Source: Hygrophila difformis
Lineage: Eukaryota > Streptophyta > Magnoliopsida > Lamiales > Acanthaceae
NCBI GenBank assembly: GCA_030278955.1
Contig: JAOANR010000001.1
Coordinates: 23,252,377 to 23,316,376 of the forward strand
Length of the DNA: 64,000 nucleotides
Direction of reading: 5' to 3'
In this document: positions 1 through 10,641 of the stretch, in pieces
Layout of the letters: every line of letters starts with the position of its first letter
Position numbering within the stretch: position 1 is the stretch's first letter
Notes under the pieces: model-generated
What the model saw: only the letters and a program-made list of their open reading frames with translations
What the model was told of the DNA's origin: nothing
The model's database searches: none
Program-made: the position numbers and the translations under genes

Positions 1-1621
1 CTCGTTTCAGACATACCCGATTATTGCATGTGGTTCTTTTGATCTGTATTTAGTGCTCATCCATTGCATTGCATATGATGATGCAATTATTATATGCATA
101 TCTTGCTTTCTTTAAAGTCGATCTGAAATATGTACTTTCAAATAGTAGTATAAATAATTTAAACAGCCAACAAAGGGTATTTTGGAAGCTAAATAAAATT
201 CGAGACTTTGAAATTTGGTTCTCCAATATTCTCCAAAGTGAAAGGGCATTCTGCTACCTGCTTGCCTTTGTCATTCCTAGGTGGAACCTCAGAGGCACAT
301 TAGAGTGAGCTTCATTCAGTATACAAACAGGAGTTCAAATTTCATTAGAGTCGCATGTTGCTGATATATGTAATCTTCCTGGGAAGTGATAATCTCCTTA
401 GGAACTAGTGTCTGATCAGAGCTGCCTGGATCATGAGATAAAGTAGCAGTAGTTTTCTGAGGAGGGCAAACCATAGTGAGGAAGTCCTCCCAACCTGCAG
501 GAGAAGCCGCACAAATAAGATAGGATGTAGGGATTACTTTGTTCTAGTCTAAGGAGGGTTGAAGTCCTTCCAACCTGCAGGACAAGCCACACAACCCTGT
601 ATAATGAAGTGGCGATAGTTGGTCTACATCACTTGGATTTATATCAATGGAGGCAGCGCCAAGGACAACATGATTTCTTTCAAAATGCCAAGGTTGCCAG
701 CTAAAGTAGTAGTTGGGATCAACAATATAAATGAAACAAACATGATTTCTTTCAAAATGCAAAGGTGTTGTAGGGGTATAAGTTGTTGGATTCAACAATA
801 TAAGTGAACCGCAATAATAACCTCGAATGAAATGATCTAGTTCTGGACCCTTTGAGAGGATTAGAAGCCATAGTGAGTACAGTTCGTTCTAAAGGCATGA
901 AAAGATCAATTGTTTCTGAGAAAGGAGTGGGGCTGCTTTGGGCACAACCACTCCCAAACCTCAGTGGGTTATGGAATGAATCCATACGTTTCAGATTGGG
1001 TAGGAAAAGAGAACTTTTTGGGATATCCAACCTTGCATAACCTTTCATAGGGCTGGTTTTGCAGATTGCATATTTTTACCCATAGGCGGCAAACAACAGC
1101 CAACAGCACGTCAAGCAAATTGTGTGCATGCATCCAAAGAGAAGTTTTCACTACCTGTTGTCCATCTCTACCAATCTGGATTGTGGGAATGTTTGGGAGC
1201 TAAGCACTCGTCGTCCCTTGCCCCCCCATGAATTCTTGGCATCTACGGTTGATTCGCATGTGTAGTGACTCTTTCTTACCGTGCGAATAGCTACTCTTTC
1301 TTTACATCTGCAGATCTTCCATATCAACCATAATAATCCCGAACATTGCCGCTTCCTTCCTTCTCCCCACCCAAACTCTGTTACTTTGCATAGACAATAA
1401 TAATATCCTACTATCTATCTCTCAGATTTATGCTCCTCCTGATGAACTCTCAGGCCATGAAGAAGCATCATACCTCAGGCGTATGCAGACCTGTTCCGAC
1501 CCCCGGCAGTCCCTAAGGGCATGGATACCAATCTCCTCCTCCCCACATTTCCAACACTCTTCCCTATTAGATATCCTTTTATTTATTTATATTTAAATCC
1601 AAAAAAAAATTATAATGTCAA
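1..1621. other. Region without a recognisable gene
   Basis: No ORF here has a family signature I recognise; the longest open frames are under 100 codons and overlap on both strands. Two short duplications are visible. A segment around 482-515 (GTCCTCCCAACCTGCAGG) recurs around 568-600 with few changes. A segment around 670-695 (GATTTCTTTCAAAATGC) recurs around 742-767. They suggest local duplication in intron or intergenic DNA. An unseen exon of a flanking gene cannot be excluded. Confidence 0.4.
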
Positions 1622-1985
1622 GTCGCTGAAAAATACATACAAGGTCATCGCTGAAGAACACCATGTATGTCGCTGAAATACACACAGCTTGCCGCTGAAA
1701 ATACACTACCTGTCGCTGAAATACACTTAGCTCGTCGCTGAAATATATTAAACCAAACAATTGGGGTTTCAACTTTTATGAAGTCGCTGAAATGCACAAT
1801 ATCAAGTCGCTGAAAAATACTATAGTCTATCGCTGAAATATGGTATAATGCGTCACTGAAATATATACTATACTTCGCTGACAATACACGGATGACGCAC
1901 TGAAAATAATATGCATGTCGCTGAAAATAATATATTAATTGAAAATCGCTGAAAAATACATACCTTGTCGCTGAAATCTACTAAA
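1622..1985. repeat. Degenerate minisatellite with core TCGCTGAAATA
   Basis: About 15 copies of the core GTCGCTGAAATACA occur, mostly 22-25 bases apart, with variable bases between them (for example near 1625, 1670, 1713, 1784, 1830, 1918 and 1967). Copies differ by point changes such as CACTGAAA and CGCTGACA and by length of the A run. The spacing is irregular, so it is a decayed tandem array and not a CRISPR. A minus-strand open frame through it (1645-1884) only reflects the repeat. Confidence 0.85.
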
Positions 1986-2807
1986 GTATATTTTGAAATA
2001 ATATGGCAAGATTACCATTTTACCCGTCCAGTTCATCTCAACCATTGATTTAAAAAGTTAATCAATGGTGGGAGAACGCCGTAGTATATCATGGCATATC
2101 CCTTAGTCGCACTCTAATTTCTCCCATCCTAAATTCCTAATTGTATATAGTAGTAATTTTTATTTATTTTTCCGAAAATATATAAAGAATGTGTTTTATA
2201 TTAAAATGATGTCTCAGTCCACTAAACAATGTGTAATACCCGAGAATTTTGTAACCATAAAATAAATAAATAATAAATACAATATATAAATAAAATAGAT
2301 AATTTAAAGATAAAACGAGAAATGAAATTTAATTCCAAAAGATGAAATAAGAATAGAATTTAATTCAAGAAGGAATTAAATATCAAAGAACCCGTGAAGT
2401 CGAAAATAATTTAATTAAATAAATTATTGCACGGGAACCAAATATAGATGTACTCAATATTTCGAATACGAAATTAAATTGAGATCCAAATAAAATTAAG
2501 ATAGGAATTTAAAGTCCGAGAATAGCCCAAAAATCAGAGCCCAAGACGTAGAAGGATAGAAGCCCAAAAGAGAGGAGAAAATGGCCCGACAGGGATCGCA
2601 CGACCCAGCCCAGACCGCGGCCCAACCTGGGTCCGCGCGGTTTCCGCGCGGTCTGGGCAAGGAGCGTGCCAAGTGCGCGCCGTCAGCGACAGGCGAGACG
2701 TTCCGCGATTCTCTCGCCCGAATCCGGATTTTTCGACTTCGGTTGCTTTCCTTTCGGCTCAAGACACCCTAGGGCAGACTTTGGACGTCCCCTAGGGCTT
2801 GTCCATC

Positions 2808-2815
2808 TATAAATA
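2808..2815 (+). promoter_or_regulatory. LTR promoter TATA box
   Basis: TATAAATA lies in GTCCATCTATAAATAACC, about 580 bases into the LTR. The same sequence is at 6756-6763 in the right LTR. The position fits the U3/R boundary of plant Ty3/gypsy LTRs, so transcription would start about 30 bases downstream. The transcription start is inferred. Confidence 0.7.
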
Positions 2816-4271
2816 ACCCTCTAGACCAATCCCAAACACTTTTGAAACCCTACGAAATCTCTCTATACTTTCGAAAACCCTAATCCCGGAGTCGTCGGAG
2901 GCACGAAGGCATTCAAAGACTGAGTTGGGCGAAAATTTGGAGACCCTTGCTTTCGTGACGCGTTGAGGAAAAACGAAGGATCTCGGAGGGAGAACGAAGA
3001 ACGTGGAAGCCACGCCTCCGAATCATCGAGCCGAGACATCCGTAAATCTGTAAGTTAATACTTACATGGTTTTGGGAGATTAAAATATGTTGAATTTATT
3101 GAATTAACTCAAGAACGTAAAATCTGTCAACACGAAAACTCTACCGGCGCAACAGTTTTTATGAATTGTTCCGAACCTTAAAACGACTTCAAACTGAAAA
3201 ACTTAAAAGACGAAAAACGTTCCTAAGGCTTAGATCTACCTACTGTAAAATTCTCAGAATTTTTAGAGACGTTTTGATATGTGAAATCTACCTAAAACCG
3301 AACTATTAAAACTTGGATCTTAAAATTCGCGACAGAACATAGGTCCGATCGTGTAGACGTTTTTGACAATAGATGTAGGCCGATTCAGGGCTTGTGTTGA
3401 ACACAAAAGTTTTAGATCTATGTGTTTTGGATCTCCTGTAAAAATTTCAGACTTTTTGGTTAAGATTTGATACCCGAAAATCGATCGAGACGAACCTGCC
3501 TTTAATTCGGATCTTGAAACAGGCACAGATTTATATTCCGGACTCGCCGATGATTTTGAGATTGGATTTAGGTCGAATCAGGTTTAGTGCTAAACATAGA
3601 AGTTGTAGATCTATAAGTTTAGAACCCCTCTGTAAATTTTTAGAAATTTTCGTTGATATTTGAACCTCCGAACCGGTGCCGATCCGATCTGCGTTCGTAC
3701 CGAAATCAAGAACCTTGACAGAGAATTGTTTCGAACTTGAGCTGAAGATTAACCTTTGATCCGATGCGAATTGGACTCTGAGTTCTAAATGAAAGTTGTA
3801 GATAATCTTCTTAAGAATCATCCTGTGAAATTTCATCAAATTTGGAGTTAGGTTGCTATGGTAGATCTTGATATCTTGAAACTGATGCGTAGAAACTCGG
3901 ACAGATTATTACCCTGTTGAAAATTCACGTTTTTCTCTTACTTCCGTATTCCGGATCGAAAAAGTTAAAACATGAAAGTTGTAGATCTCGGCGTTTCCGA
4001 GTCAGTAGTGAATTTTTGGAGTTTTTGGAATTAAATCTGATTTTAAATAAATTTTGAAGTAAACAGTGGTTTACCAAGTCAAACCTTGAAAATACTGTCG
4101 AAATGGATTTTTAGATGATATCGGAGCGAACAGCGTCCTGAAATAGATCCTTCTGAGAAACTTACTAAATCTGAGAAATTGACCTTTAAGGTTTAAATGA
4201 GTGAAAACTCCTTTGAGAAAGAATACATAAACAAATATTTTCAAAATCCTGTTAAGACTAGTTTGAGCTTT

Positions 4272-4487
4272 CTACGTAGAGGGTGAGTGCTCCATCGGGT
4301 GCCCCTCTAGCTTTTCACTTCGTGCCTAAACGGACGAGAGTGACCTATGTAGAGGGTGAGTGCTCCATTAGTGCCCCTCTAGCTCTTTGCTTCGTGCCTA
4401 ACCGGACGAGAGTAATCTACGTAGGGGGTGAGTGCTCTGCAGGGTGCCCTCCTAGCTTTGCACATCGTGCCTGATTGGACGATGGTG
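4272..4487 (+). repeat. Three ~73-bp direct repeats inside the LTR
   Basis: Three diverged units start near 4273, 4345 and 4418. Each contains GTAGAGGGTGAGTGCTCC-like sequence, then CCCCTCTAGCT, TTCGTGCCTAA and GGACGAGAG. The same triplet is at about 8221-8435 in the right LTR, so it was present before the latest transposition. Confidence 0.85.
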
Positions 4488-5212
4488 TTGAATATGAGAA
4501 ACTACGCCAAAACGGCGGGATATGCAAACGTGAGAAACTTGAATACAAATGATATCTTGATACTCAACTATAGATTAACGGGAAAAATTTAAAAGACTTA
4601 TACTTTCTTTGGCGTACTTAAATTATGCTTTGTAGTTATGTTATGAAATTATTTACCTTGCAAGCAATATTATGACGTTATGGAATCCCTGTCTATTTAG
4701 TTATGCAATTAAATTGTTGATAGATATATAAATTAAATTATGGGGTATTATGTACATGTTTTCTAAAATTAAATTAATGGCTTTGAAACCCCATAATCAC
4801 GTATGTGTTAACTTACTCAGCACGTAGTGCTGACCGAAACCGTTTTCTTTTTTTATATACAGAGTGTGAAGAATATGCATCATCATATGCATGGGATATT
4901 CGGGAAAATGTTATTTTCTTTTATTATTCTAGTCTTAGAGAATAAATGCATGAACGGGCCTGTGTAACCCGTGTTTTGGCCATGTTGGCCCTATTCTTAA
5001 ATTCCGCTGCATTATATATGTAAATATTAGTTTCCGCTGCAACTGTAATAATATTATTTTTAAATTATATTATAATGGGCTGTTGAATGTTTTAAATTCT
5101 GAAAAACCATAGCCTTGCATCTCTTTAGCAAGCTCGGAGAAACCGTGTCTTGCTAGGGAGGTGTGGCGGTGACACCCCGACCTGGGTGACCAAAAACCGG
5201 GGTGTTACAAGT

Positions 5213-5224
5213 TGGTATCAGAGC
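5213..5224 (+). promoter_or_regulatory. Primer-binding site (initiator tRNA-Met type)
   Basis: TGGTATCAGAGC starts four bases after the LTR end. It matches the standard plant LTR-element PBS that pairs with the 3' end of initiator methionine tRNA. An identical 12-mer recurs at 5275-5286 inside the interior. Confidence 0.9.
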
Positions 5225-5274
5225 CCAGAATATTTTAAAGCTATTTATTTTAAAGAAAATATCTGATACCAAAG

Positions 5275-5286
5275 TGGTATCAGAGC
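5275..5286 (+). promoter_or_regulatory. Second PBS-like copy
   Basis: The same 12-mer TGGTATCAGAGC is repeated 62 bases downstream of the first, again followed by CC and an AT-rich run. The flanks (GAGCCCAGAATATTTTAAA and GAGCCCGGCTATTTTTAAA) are also similar, so a short block was duplicated. Whether it can prime is unknown. Confidence 0.75.
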
Positions 5287-6083
5287 CCGGCTATTTTTAA
5301 ACTATTATTTTAAACCATTATTATTTTTAAAACCACTAATAATATTTTGACTATTATTTTAAATTTTAAAGGTATTCTTTCCATGGAAAAATCTTATCTT
5401 TAAAACCCCATGGAAGAATATACATATAGTGCATTAAATTATTTTTGGGGGGAACATCATTTGCATTTGCATATTGCATCTCTTCTATGAACTTGGAATC
5501 TTGTCGAATTTGAACTTAGAATCTCGGCGAAGTTGAACCTAGAATCTTGGCGAAATTAACTTAGATCTCTTGTTACACCTATATAAACTCGAGGCATGAC
5601 ACCGAATTAGAAACACTAACTAGAGACGGATCTTGCCTTAGTTCTAGATCGCGTTCATCTAAGCGCACGCCTAAGCATAACAAATCTCGGCCTTAGTCAT
5701 TCATGTCCTTGTACGAATTAGGAAATTTCCTTATGTGGAAACAATAAAAGTCAAGTTTTTATTAAAACAGTCTCTATTCCAAAAATCCTGTTGGACTCCC
5801 AAACAACAAATCCATTTCAAATGCACGGTTCATTTAAACCTTGACCCAAACCTTCTTGAGAATAATGAACAGGCAGTTATGGGGGACATAACTGAAGTCC
5901 TAAGGGGGAGAGGATGTGATACCCCGTAATAACTTAGTTTTGGGAGCTCATAAATAAACAAATTCAAATTGTTTTGAACTACGTCATGGCTTGATCCCTT
6001 CACCGGGTACGTAGGCAGCTTAGAAGTTTTAAATTCTAAGTTCAGTCATAAAATAATAAAACAAACAAAAAGATCTTAGCACG

Positions 6084-6128
<45 letters not shown>

Positions 6129-6171
6129 GAAACACAACTTCGAGGACGAAGTTGATTCTTAAGGAGGGTAC

Positions 6172-9157
6172 TGTAATACCCGAGAATTTTATAACCATAA
6201 AATAAATAAATAAATAAATAATAAATACAATATATAAATAAAATAGATAATTTAAAGATAAAACGAGAAATGAAATTTAATTCCAAAAGATGAAATAAGA
6301 ATAGAATTTAATTCAAGAAGGAATTAAATATCAAAGAACCCGTGAAGTCGAAAATAATTTAATTAAATAAATTATTGCACGGGAACCAAATATAGATGTA
6401 CTCAATATTTCGAATACGAAATTAGATTGAGATCCAAATAAAATTAAGATAGGAATTTAAAGTCCGAGAATAGCCCAAAAATCAGAGCCCAAGACGTAGA
6501 AGGATAGAAGCCCAAAAGAGAGGAGAAAATGGCCCGACAGGGATCGCACGACCCAGCCCAGACCGCGGCCCAACCTGGGTCCGCGCGGTTTCCGCGCGGT
6601 CTGGGCAAGGAGCGCGCCAAGTGCGCGCCGTCAGCGACAGGCGAGACGTTCCGCGATTCTCTCGCCCGAATCCGAATTTTTCGACTTCGGTTGCTTTCCT
6701 TTCGGCTCAAGACACCCTAGGGCAGACTTTGGACGTCCCCTAGGGCTTGTCCATCTATAAATAACCCTCTAGACCAATCCCAAACACTTTTGAAACCCTA
6801 CGAAATCTCTCTATACGATCGAAAACCCTAATCCCGGAGTCGTCGGAGGCACGAAGGCATTCAAAGACTGAGTTGGGCGAAAATTTGGAGACCCTTGCTT
6901 TCGTGACGCGTTGAGGAAAAACGAAGGATCTCGGAGGGAGAACGAAGAACGTGGAAGCCACGCCTCCGAATCATCGAGCCGAGACATCCGTAAATCTGTA
7001 AGTTAATACTTACATGGTTTTGGGAGATTAAAATATGTTGAATTTATTGAATTAACTCAAGAACGTAAAATCTGTCAACACGAAAACTCTACCGGCGCAA
7101 CAGTTTTTATGAATTGTTCCGAACCTTAAAACGACTTCAAACTGAAAAACTTAAAAGACGAAAAACGTTCCTAAGGCTTAGATCTACCTACTGTAAAATT
7201 CTCAGAATTTTTAGAGACGTTTTGATATGTGAAATCTACCTAAAACCGAACTATTAAAACTTGGATCTTAAAATTCGCGACAGAACATAGGTCCGATCGT
7301 GTAGACGTTTTTGACAATAGATGTAGGCCGATTCAGGGCTTGTGTTGAACACAAAAGTTTTAGATCTATGTGTTTTGGATCTCCTGTAAAAATTTCAGAC
7401 TTTTTGGTTAAGATTTGATACCCGAAAATCGATCGAGACGAACCTGCCTTTAATTCGGATCTTGAAACAGGCACAGATTTATATTCCGGACTCGCCGATG
7501 ATTTTGAGATTGGATTTAGGTCGAATCAGGTTTAGTGCTAAACATAGAAGTTGTAGATCTATAAGTTTAGAACCCCTCTGTAAATTTTTAGAAATTTTCG
7601 TTGATATTTGAACCTCCGAACCGGTGCCGATCCGATCTGCGTTCGTACCGAAATCAAGAACCTTGACAGAGAATTGTTTCGAACTTGAGCTGAAGATTAA
7701 CCTTTGATCCGATGCGAATTGGACTTTGAGTTCTAAATGAAAGTTGTAGATAATCTTCTTAAGAATCATCCTGTGAAATTTCATCAAATTTGGAGTTAGG
7801 TTGCTATGGTAGATCTTGATATCTTGAAACTGATGCGTAGAAACTCGGACAGATTATTACCCTGTTGAAAATTCACGTTTTTCTCTTACTTCCGTATTCC
7901 GGATCGAAAAAGTTAAAACATGAAAGTTGTAGATCTCGGCGTTTCCGAGTCAGTGGTGAATTTTTGGAGTTTTTGGAATTAAATCTGACTTTAAATAAAT
8001 TTTGAAGTAAACAGTGGTTTACCAAGTCAAACCTTGAAAATACTGTCGAAATGGATTTTTAGATGATATCGGAGCGAACAGCGTCCTGAAATAGATCATT
8101 CTGAGAAACTTACTAACTCTGAGAAATTGACCTTTAAGGTTTAAATGAGTGAAAACTCCTTTGAGAAAGAATACATAAACAAATATTTTCAAAATCCTGT
8201 TAAGACTAGTTTGAGCTTTCTACGTAGAGGGTGAGTGCTCCATCGGGTGCCCCTCTAGCTTTTCGCTTCGTGCCTAAACGGACGAGAGTGACCTATGTAG
8301 AGGGTGAGTGCTCCATTAGTGCCCCTCTAGCTCTTTGCTTCGTGCCTAACCGGACGAGAGTAATCTACGTAGGGGGTGAGTGCTCTGCAGGGTGCCCTCC
8401 TAGCTTTGCACATCGTGCCTGATTGGACGATGGTGTTGAATATGAGAAACTACGCCAAAACGGCGGGATATGCAAACGTGAGAAACTTGAATACAAATGA
8501 TATCTTGATACTCAACTATAGATTAACGGGAAAAATTTAAAAGACTTATACTTTCTTTGGCGTACTTAAATTATGCTTTGTAGTTATGTTATGAAATTAT
8601 TTACCTTGCAAGCAATATTATGACGTTATGGAATCCCTGTCTATTTAGTTATGCAATTAAATTGTTGATAGATATATAAATTAAATTATGGGGTATTATG
8701 TACATGTTTTCTAAAATTAAATTAATGGCTTTGAAACCCCATAATCACGTATGTGTTAACTTACTCAGCACGTAGTGCTGACCGAAATCGTTTTCTTTTT
8801 TTATATACAGAGTGTGAAGAATATGCATCATCATATGCATGGGATATTCGGGAAAATGTTATTTTCTTTTATTATTCTAGTCTTAGAGAATAAATGCATG
8901 AACGGGCATGTGTAACCCGTGTTTTGGCCATGTTGGCCCTATTCTTAAATTCCGCTGCATTATATATGTAAATATTATTTTCCGCTGCAACTGTAATAAT
9001 ATTATTTTTAAATTATATTATAATGGGCTGTTGAATGTTTTAAATTCTGAAAAACCATAGCCTTGCATCTCTTTAACAAGCTCGGAGAAACCGTGTCTTG
9101 CTAGGGAGGTGTGGCGGTGACACCCCGACCTGGGTGACCAAAAACCGGGGTGTTACA
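6172..9157 (+). repeat. Right (3') LTR, 2986 bp
   Basis: Nearly identical to the left LTR, with the same TATA box (6756-6763) and triple repeat (8221-8435). It ends GTGTTACA at 9157 and is followed by the target-site duplication CAATG at 9158-9162. Confidence 0.93.
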
Positions 9158-9240
9158 CAATGATCAAAACAAAATAATTAAGAATGAAATCAAATACAGG
9201 AATTTTAAGTGTTCATTACTCTAACTATTTAAAATAATGT

Positions 9241-9499
9241 ACTTCCTTCATTTTTTTTAGCTACGTTCGACAAATGGCTATTGTTCATTCATATACTTTG
9301 ATTTAAAATTTTATTATGGTTATACAAGTCAACATATAGTCAATTGGTATCTTGTTAGATTCGTCCCGTCTTGTAGTTTTTAAATATCAAACTTTTAGAA
9401 TTTTTACTTGTATTGAATTTGAATTATTAATGATTTAAAATGTGAATTGGACTGAGTGTTGTGTGGGTCCGTAGCAAACTTTAAAAAACACAGGAAGTA
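9241..9499. mobile_element. Stowaway-like MITE, family A
   Basis: Degenerate ends TACTTCCTTCATTTTTTT and CACAGGAAGTA flank an interior typical of the family here (ATAGTCAATTGGTATCTTG, then AGATTCGTC). It sits 80 bp beyond the LTR element and about 230 bp upstream of the LEA-like gene. TA dinucleotides at both ends fit the family's target preference. Confidence 0.7.
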
Positions 9500-9732
9500 T
9501 ATACTTCATTACCGACCTTAAAACATCATCAACCGAAGCCAATGGGCAAGGGCTCATTGTTGTCACTCCATGTGTTAAGTTATGCACACATTTAGACAAA
9601 TTACTATACTAACAATAAATCTAGGAATCTTATATAAGTTCATCTTGAGACACCAAAGTTCCATTCCTTTTCCCTTTTTATTTCTTTTCATCGCAAAATA
9701 AAAGCAAATTTCCCAAAAAGCAATTAAGAGAA

Positions 9733-10641
9733 ATGGAAAACCAGGGTCATCAGCAGCAGCAGCAGCAGCCAACCACTGGAGAATCTACAGGTCAAGAACA
9801 GGTAACATTTTGCACTATATTTTCTTCATCATCAAATCAAAGATACATGGGCTCAACCATGATTTTATTTTCATTTTCTTGTCGTTTTTTCAAAATGCCA
9901 TCAACAATTTTGTTATGAATTCATAACATAGAACAATTAATCTTTATGTTAGTGATTGATAAATCAAACTTAAAACTCAAATCAGGGCGGAAAATATGTA
10001 TATCTCCTATGATATAATATCTTGGTAATATTGTTCTTTAAAAGATGAAAAATAGGACTTTTTTTAAATACAGAATAATTAATCAATCATCAACTGCAGA
10101 TGAGGAGAAATGAAGTAGTGAACCAGCCATCTGATGTCCACAGTCAAGGCCAAGAACAAGGACAAGCCACAAGCTTTCTCCAAGAGGTACACTAAATTAA
10201 TCTTGAATCTTAAATCAGACAAAAACTTGTAATTATTCCACATCAAATTCTCATTTTTAAGTGTGAATCTATATAATACACAACAAAAAAATTCTATACA
10301 AATAACCTCGCCCTATTAATCTTGCGTGCGTATCAAAGACCGGCGCACAAGCTATGAACATGGTGCAGGGCGCGACAAGTATTGCGGCCAACATGGTCCA
10401 AGGAGCAGCCGACGCTGTTAAAAATACCTTGGGATTGAACAATCCTAACACCTCGGGTAGTAGTGAAAGTCTTTTGCCCCCATCCACCGCGAATGCAGCT
10501 ATGAATCCGTCTAATAGAGAAACTAATGCAGCATCTACAAACCAACCAAGTAACGTATCCTCGACAACCATGGATCGGCCTAGCAACACCACCACGACGA
10601 CAACTGTCAATCAGCCTAGCGGCCCCACGACAACCAAGTAA
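9733..10641 (+). CDS. LEA/KIN-like small hydrophilic protein
   Basis: Three exons join in frame: 9733-9801, 10100-10186 and 10339-10641, with CAG/GTAACA and GAG/GTACAC donors and CAG and AAG acceptors, giving about 152 aa. The N-terminus has a Q run and several GQEQ motifs. Residues about 53-80 read TGAQAMNMVQGA, then a second MVQGAADAVKNTLGLN, which resembles the repeated amphipathic segment of small plant LEA and KIN/COR6.6-like stress proteins. The tail is rich in N, S, T and P (NQPSN-type repeats, T runs). There is no signal peptide or membrane segment, so a soluble, probably disordered protein is expected. Family assignment rests on the central motif only; the function in desiccation or ABA response is inferred. 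A CTTATATAAG box lies about 100 bp upstream of the ATG. Confidence 0.75.

Larger units (their letters stand above)
2232..5209 (+). repeat. Left (5') LTR, 2978 bp
   Basis: Starts TGTAATACCC, ends GTGTTACA. It contains a TATA box, a GC-rich patch (about 2580-2720) and three ~73-bp direct repeats. It is 8 bp shorter than the right LTR because of one fewer pair of AAAT units near 2260. No protein-coding signature was seen; small open frames recur at equivalent places in the other LTR. Confidence 0.93.
5210..6171 (+). other. Non-coding interior of the LTR element
   Basis: The interior has no gag or pol domain. It carries two PBS-like sequences near its left end. Near 5905-5935, GGGGGAGAGGATGTGATACCCCG looks like a polypurine tract followed by the start of a different LTR. 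A TACGTAGGCAGC motif lies near 6009 and a 43-base A tract at 6084-6126. It ends in CGAGGACGAAGTTGATTC and AAGGAGGGTAC just before the right LTR. I read it as a chimera of retrotransposon ends that kept only the cis signals for replication. Confidence 0.7.
2232..9157 (+). mobile_element. Complete non-autonomous Ty3/gypsy-like LTR retrotransposon
   Basis: Two nearly identical LTRs (2232-5209 and 6172-9157) begin TGTAATACCC and end GGTGTTACA, and the element is flanked by the 5-bp target-site duplication CAATG (2227-2231 and 9158-9162). A primer-binding site matching initiator tRNA-Met follows the left LTR, and a purine-rich tract (AAGGAGGGTA) precedes the right one. The interior is only 962 bp and encodes no gag or pol, so mobilisation must have been in trans. 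The LTR ends and the GAGGACGAAGTT motif before the 3' LTR resemble Tekay/Del chromoviruses; that assignment is inference. By eye the LTRs differ at about 17 sites plus one 8-bp indel, which implies a recent insertion. Confidence 0.93.

Noticed and set aside
852..1151. Small overlapping ORFs on both strands
   Set aside because: No recognisable motif, and the frames overlap without codon evidence.
1645..1884. Minus-strand ORF of 79 codons with repeated YFSD and FQR motifs
   Set aside because: It is only the translation of the TCGCTGAAATA minisatellite.
1622..1985. Possible CRISPR-like array
   Set aside because: Repeats are short, imperfect and unevenly spaced, and this is a plant nuclear sequence.
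2496..2772. Overlapping ORFs of 88 and 63 codons, repeated at 6444-6720
   Set aside because: They lie in both LTRs at the same place, on both strands of a GC-rich patch, with no family motif.
10269..10610. Minus-strand ORF of 113 codons
   Set aside because: It is antisense to the third exon of the LEA-like gene and only mirrors its repeats.
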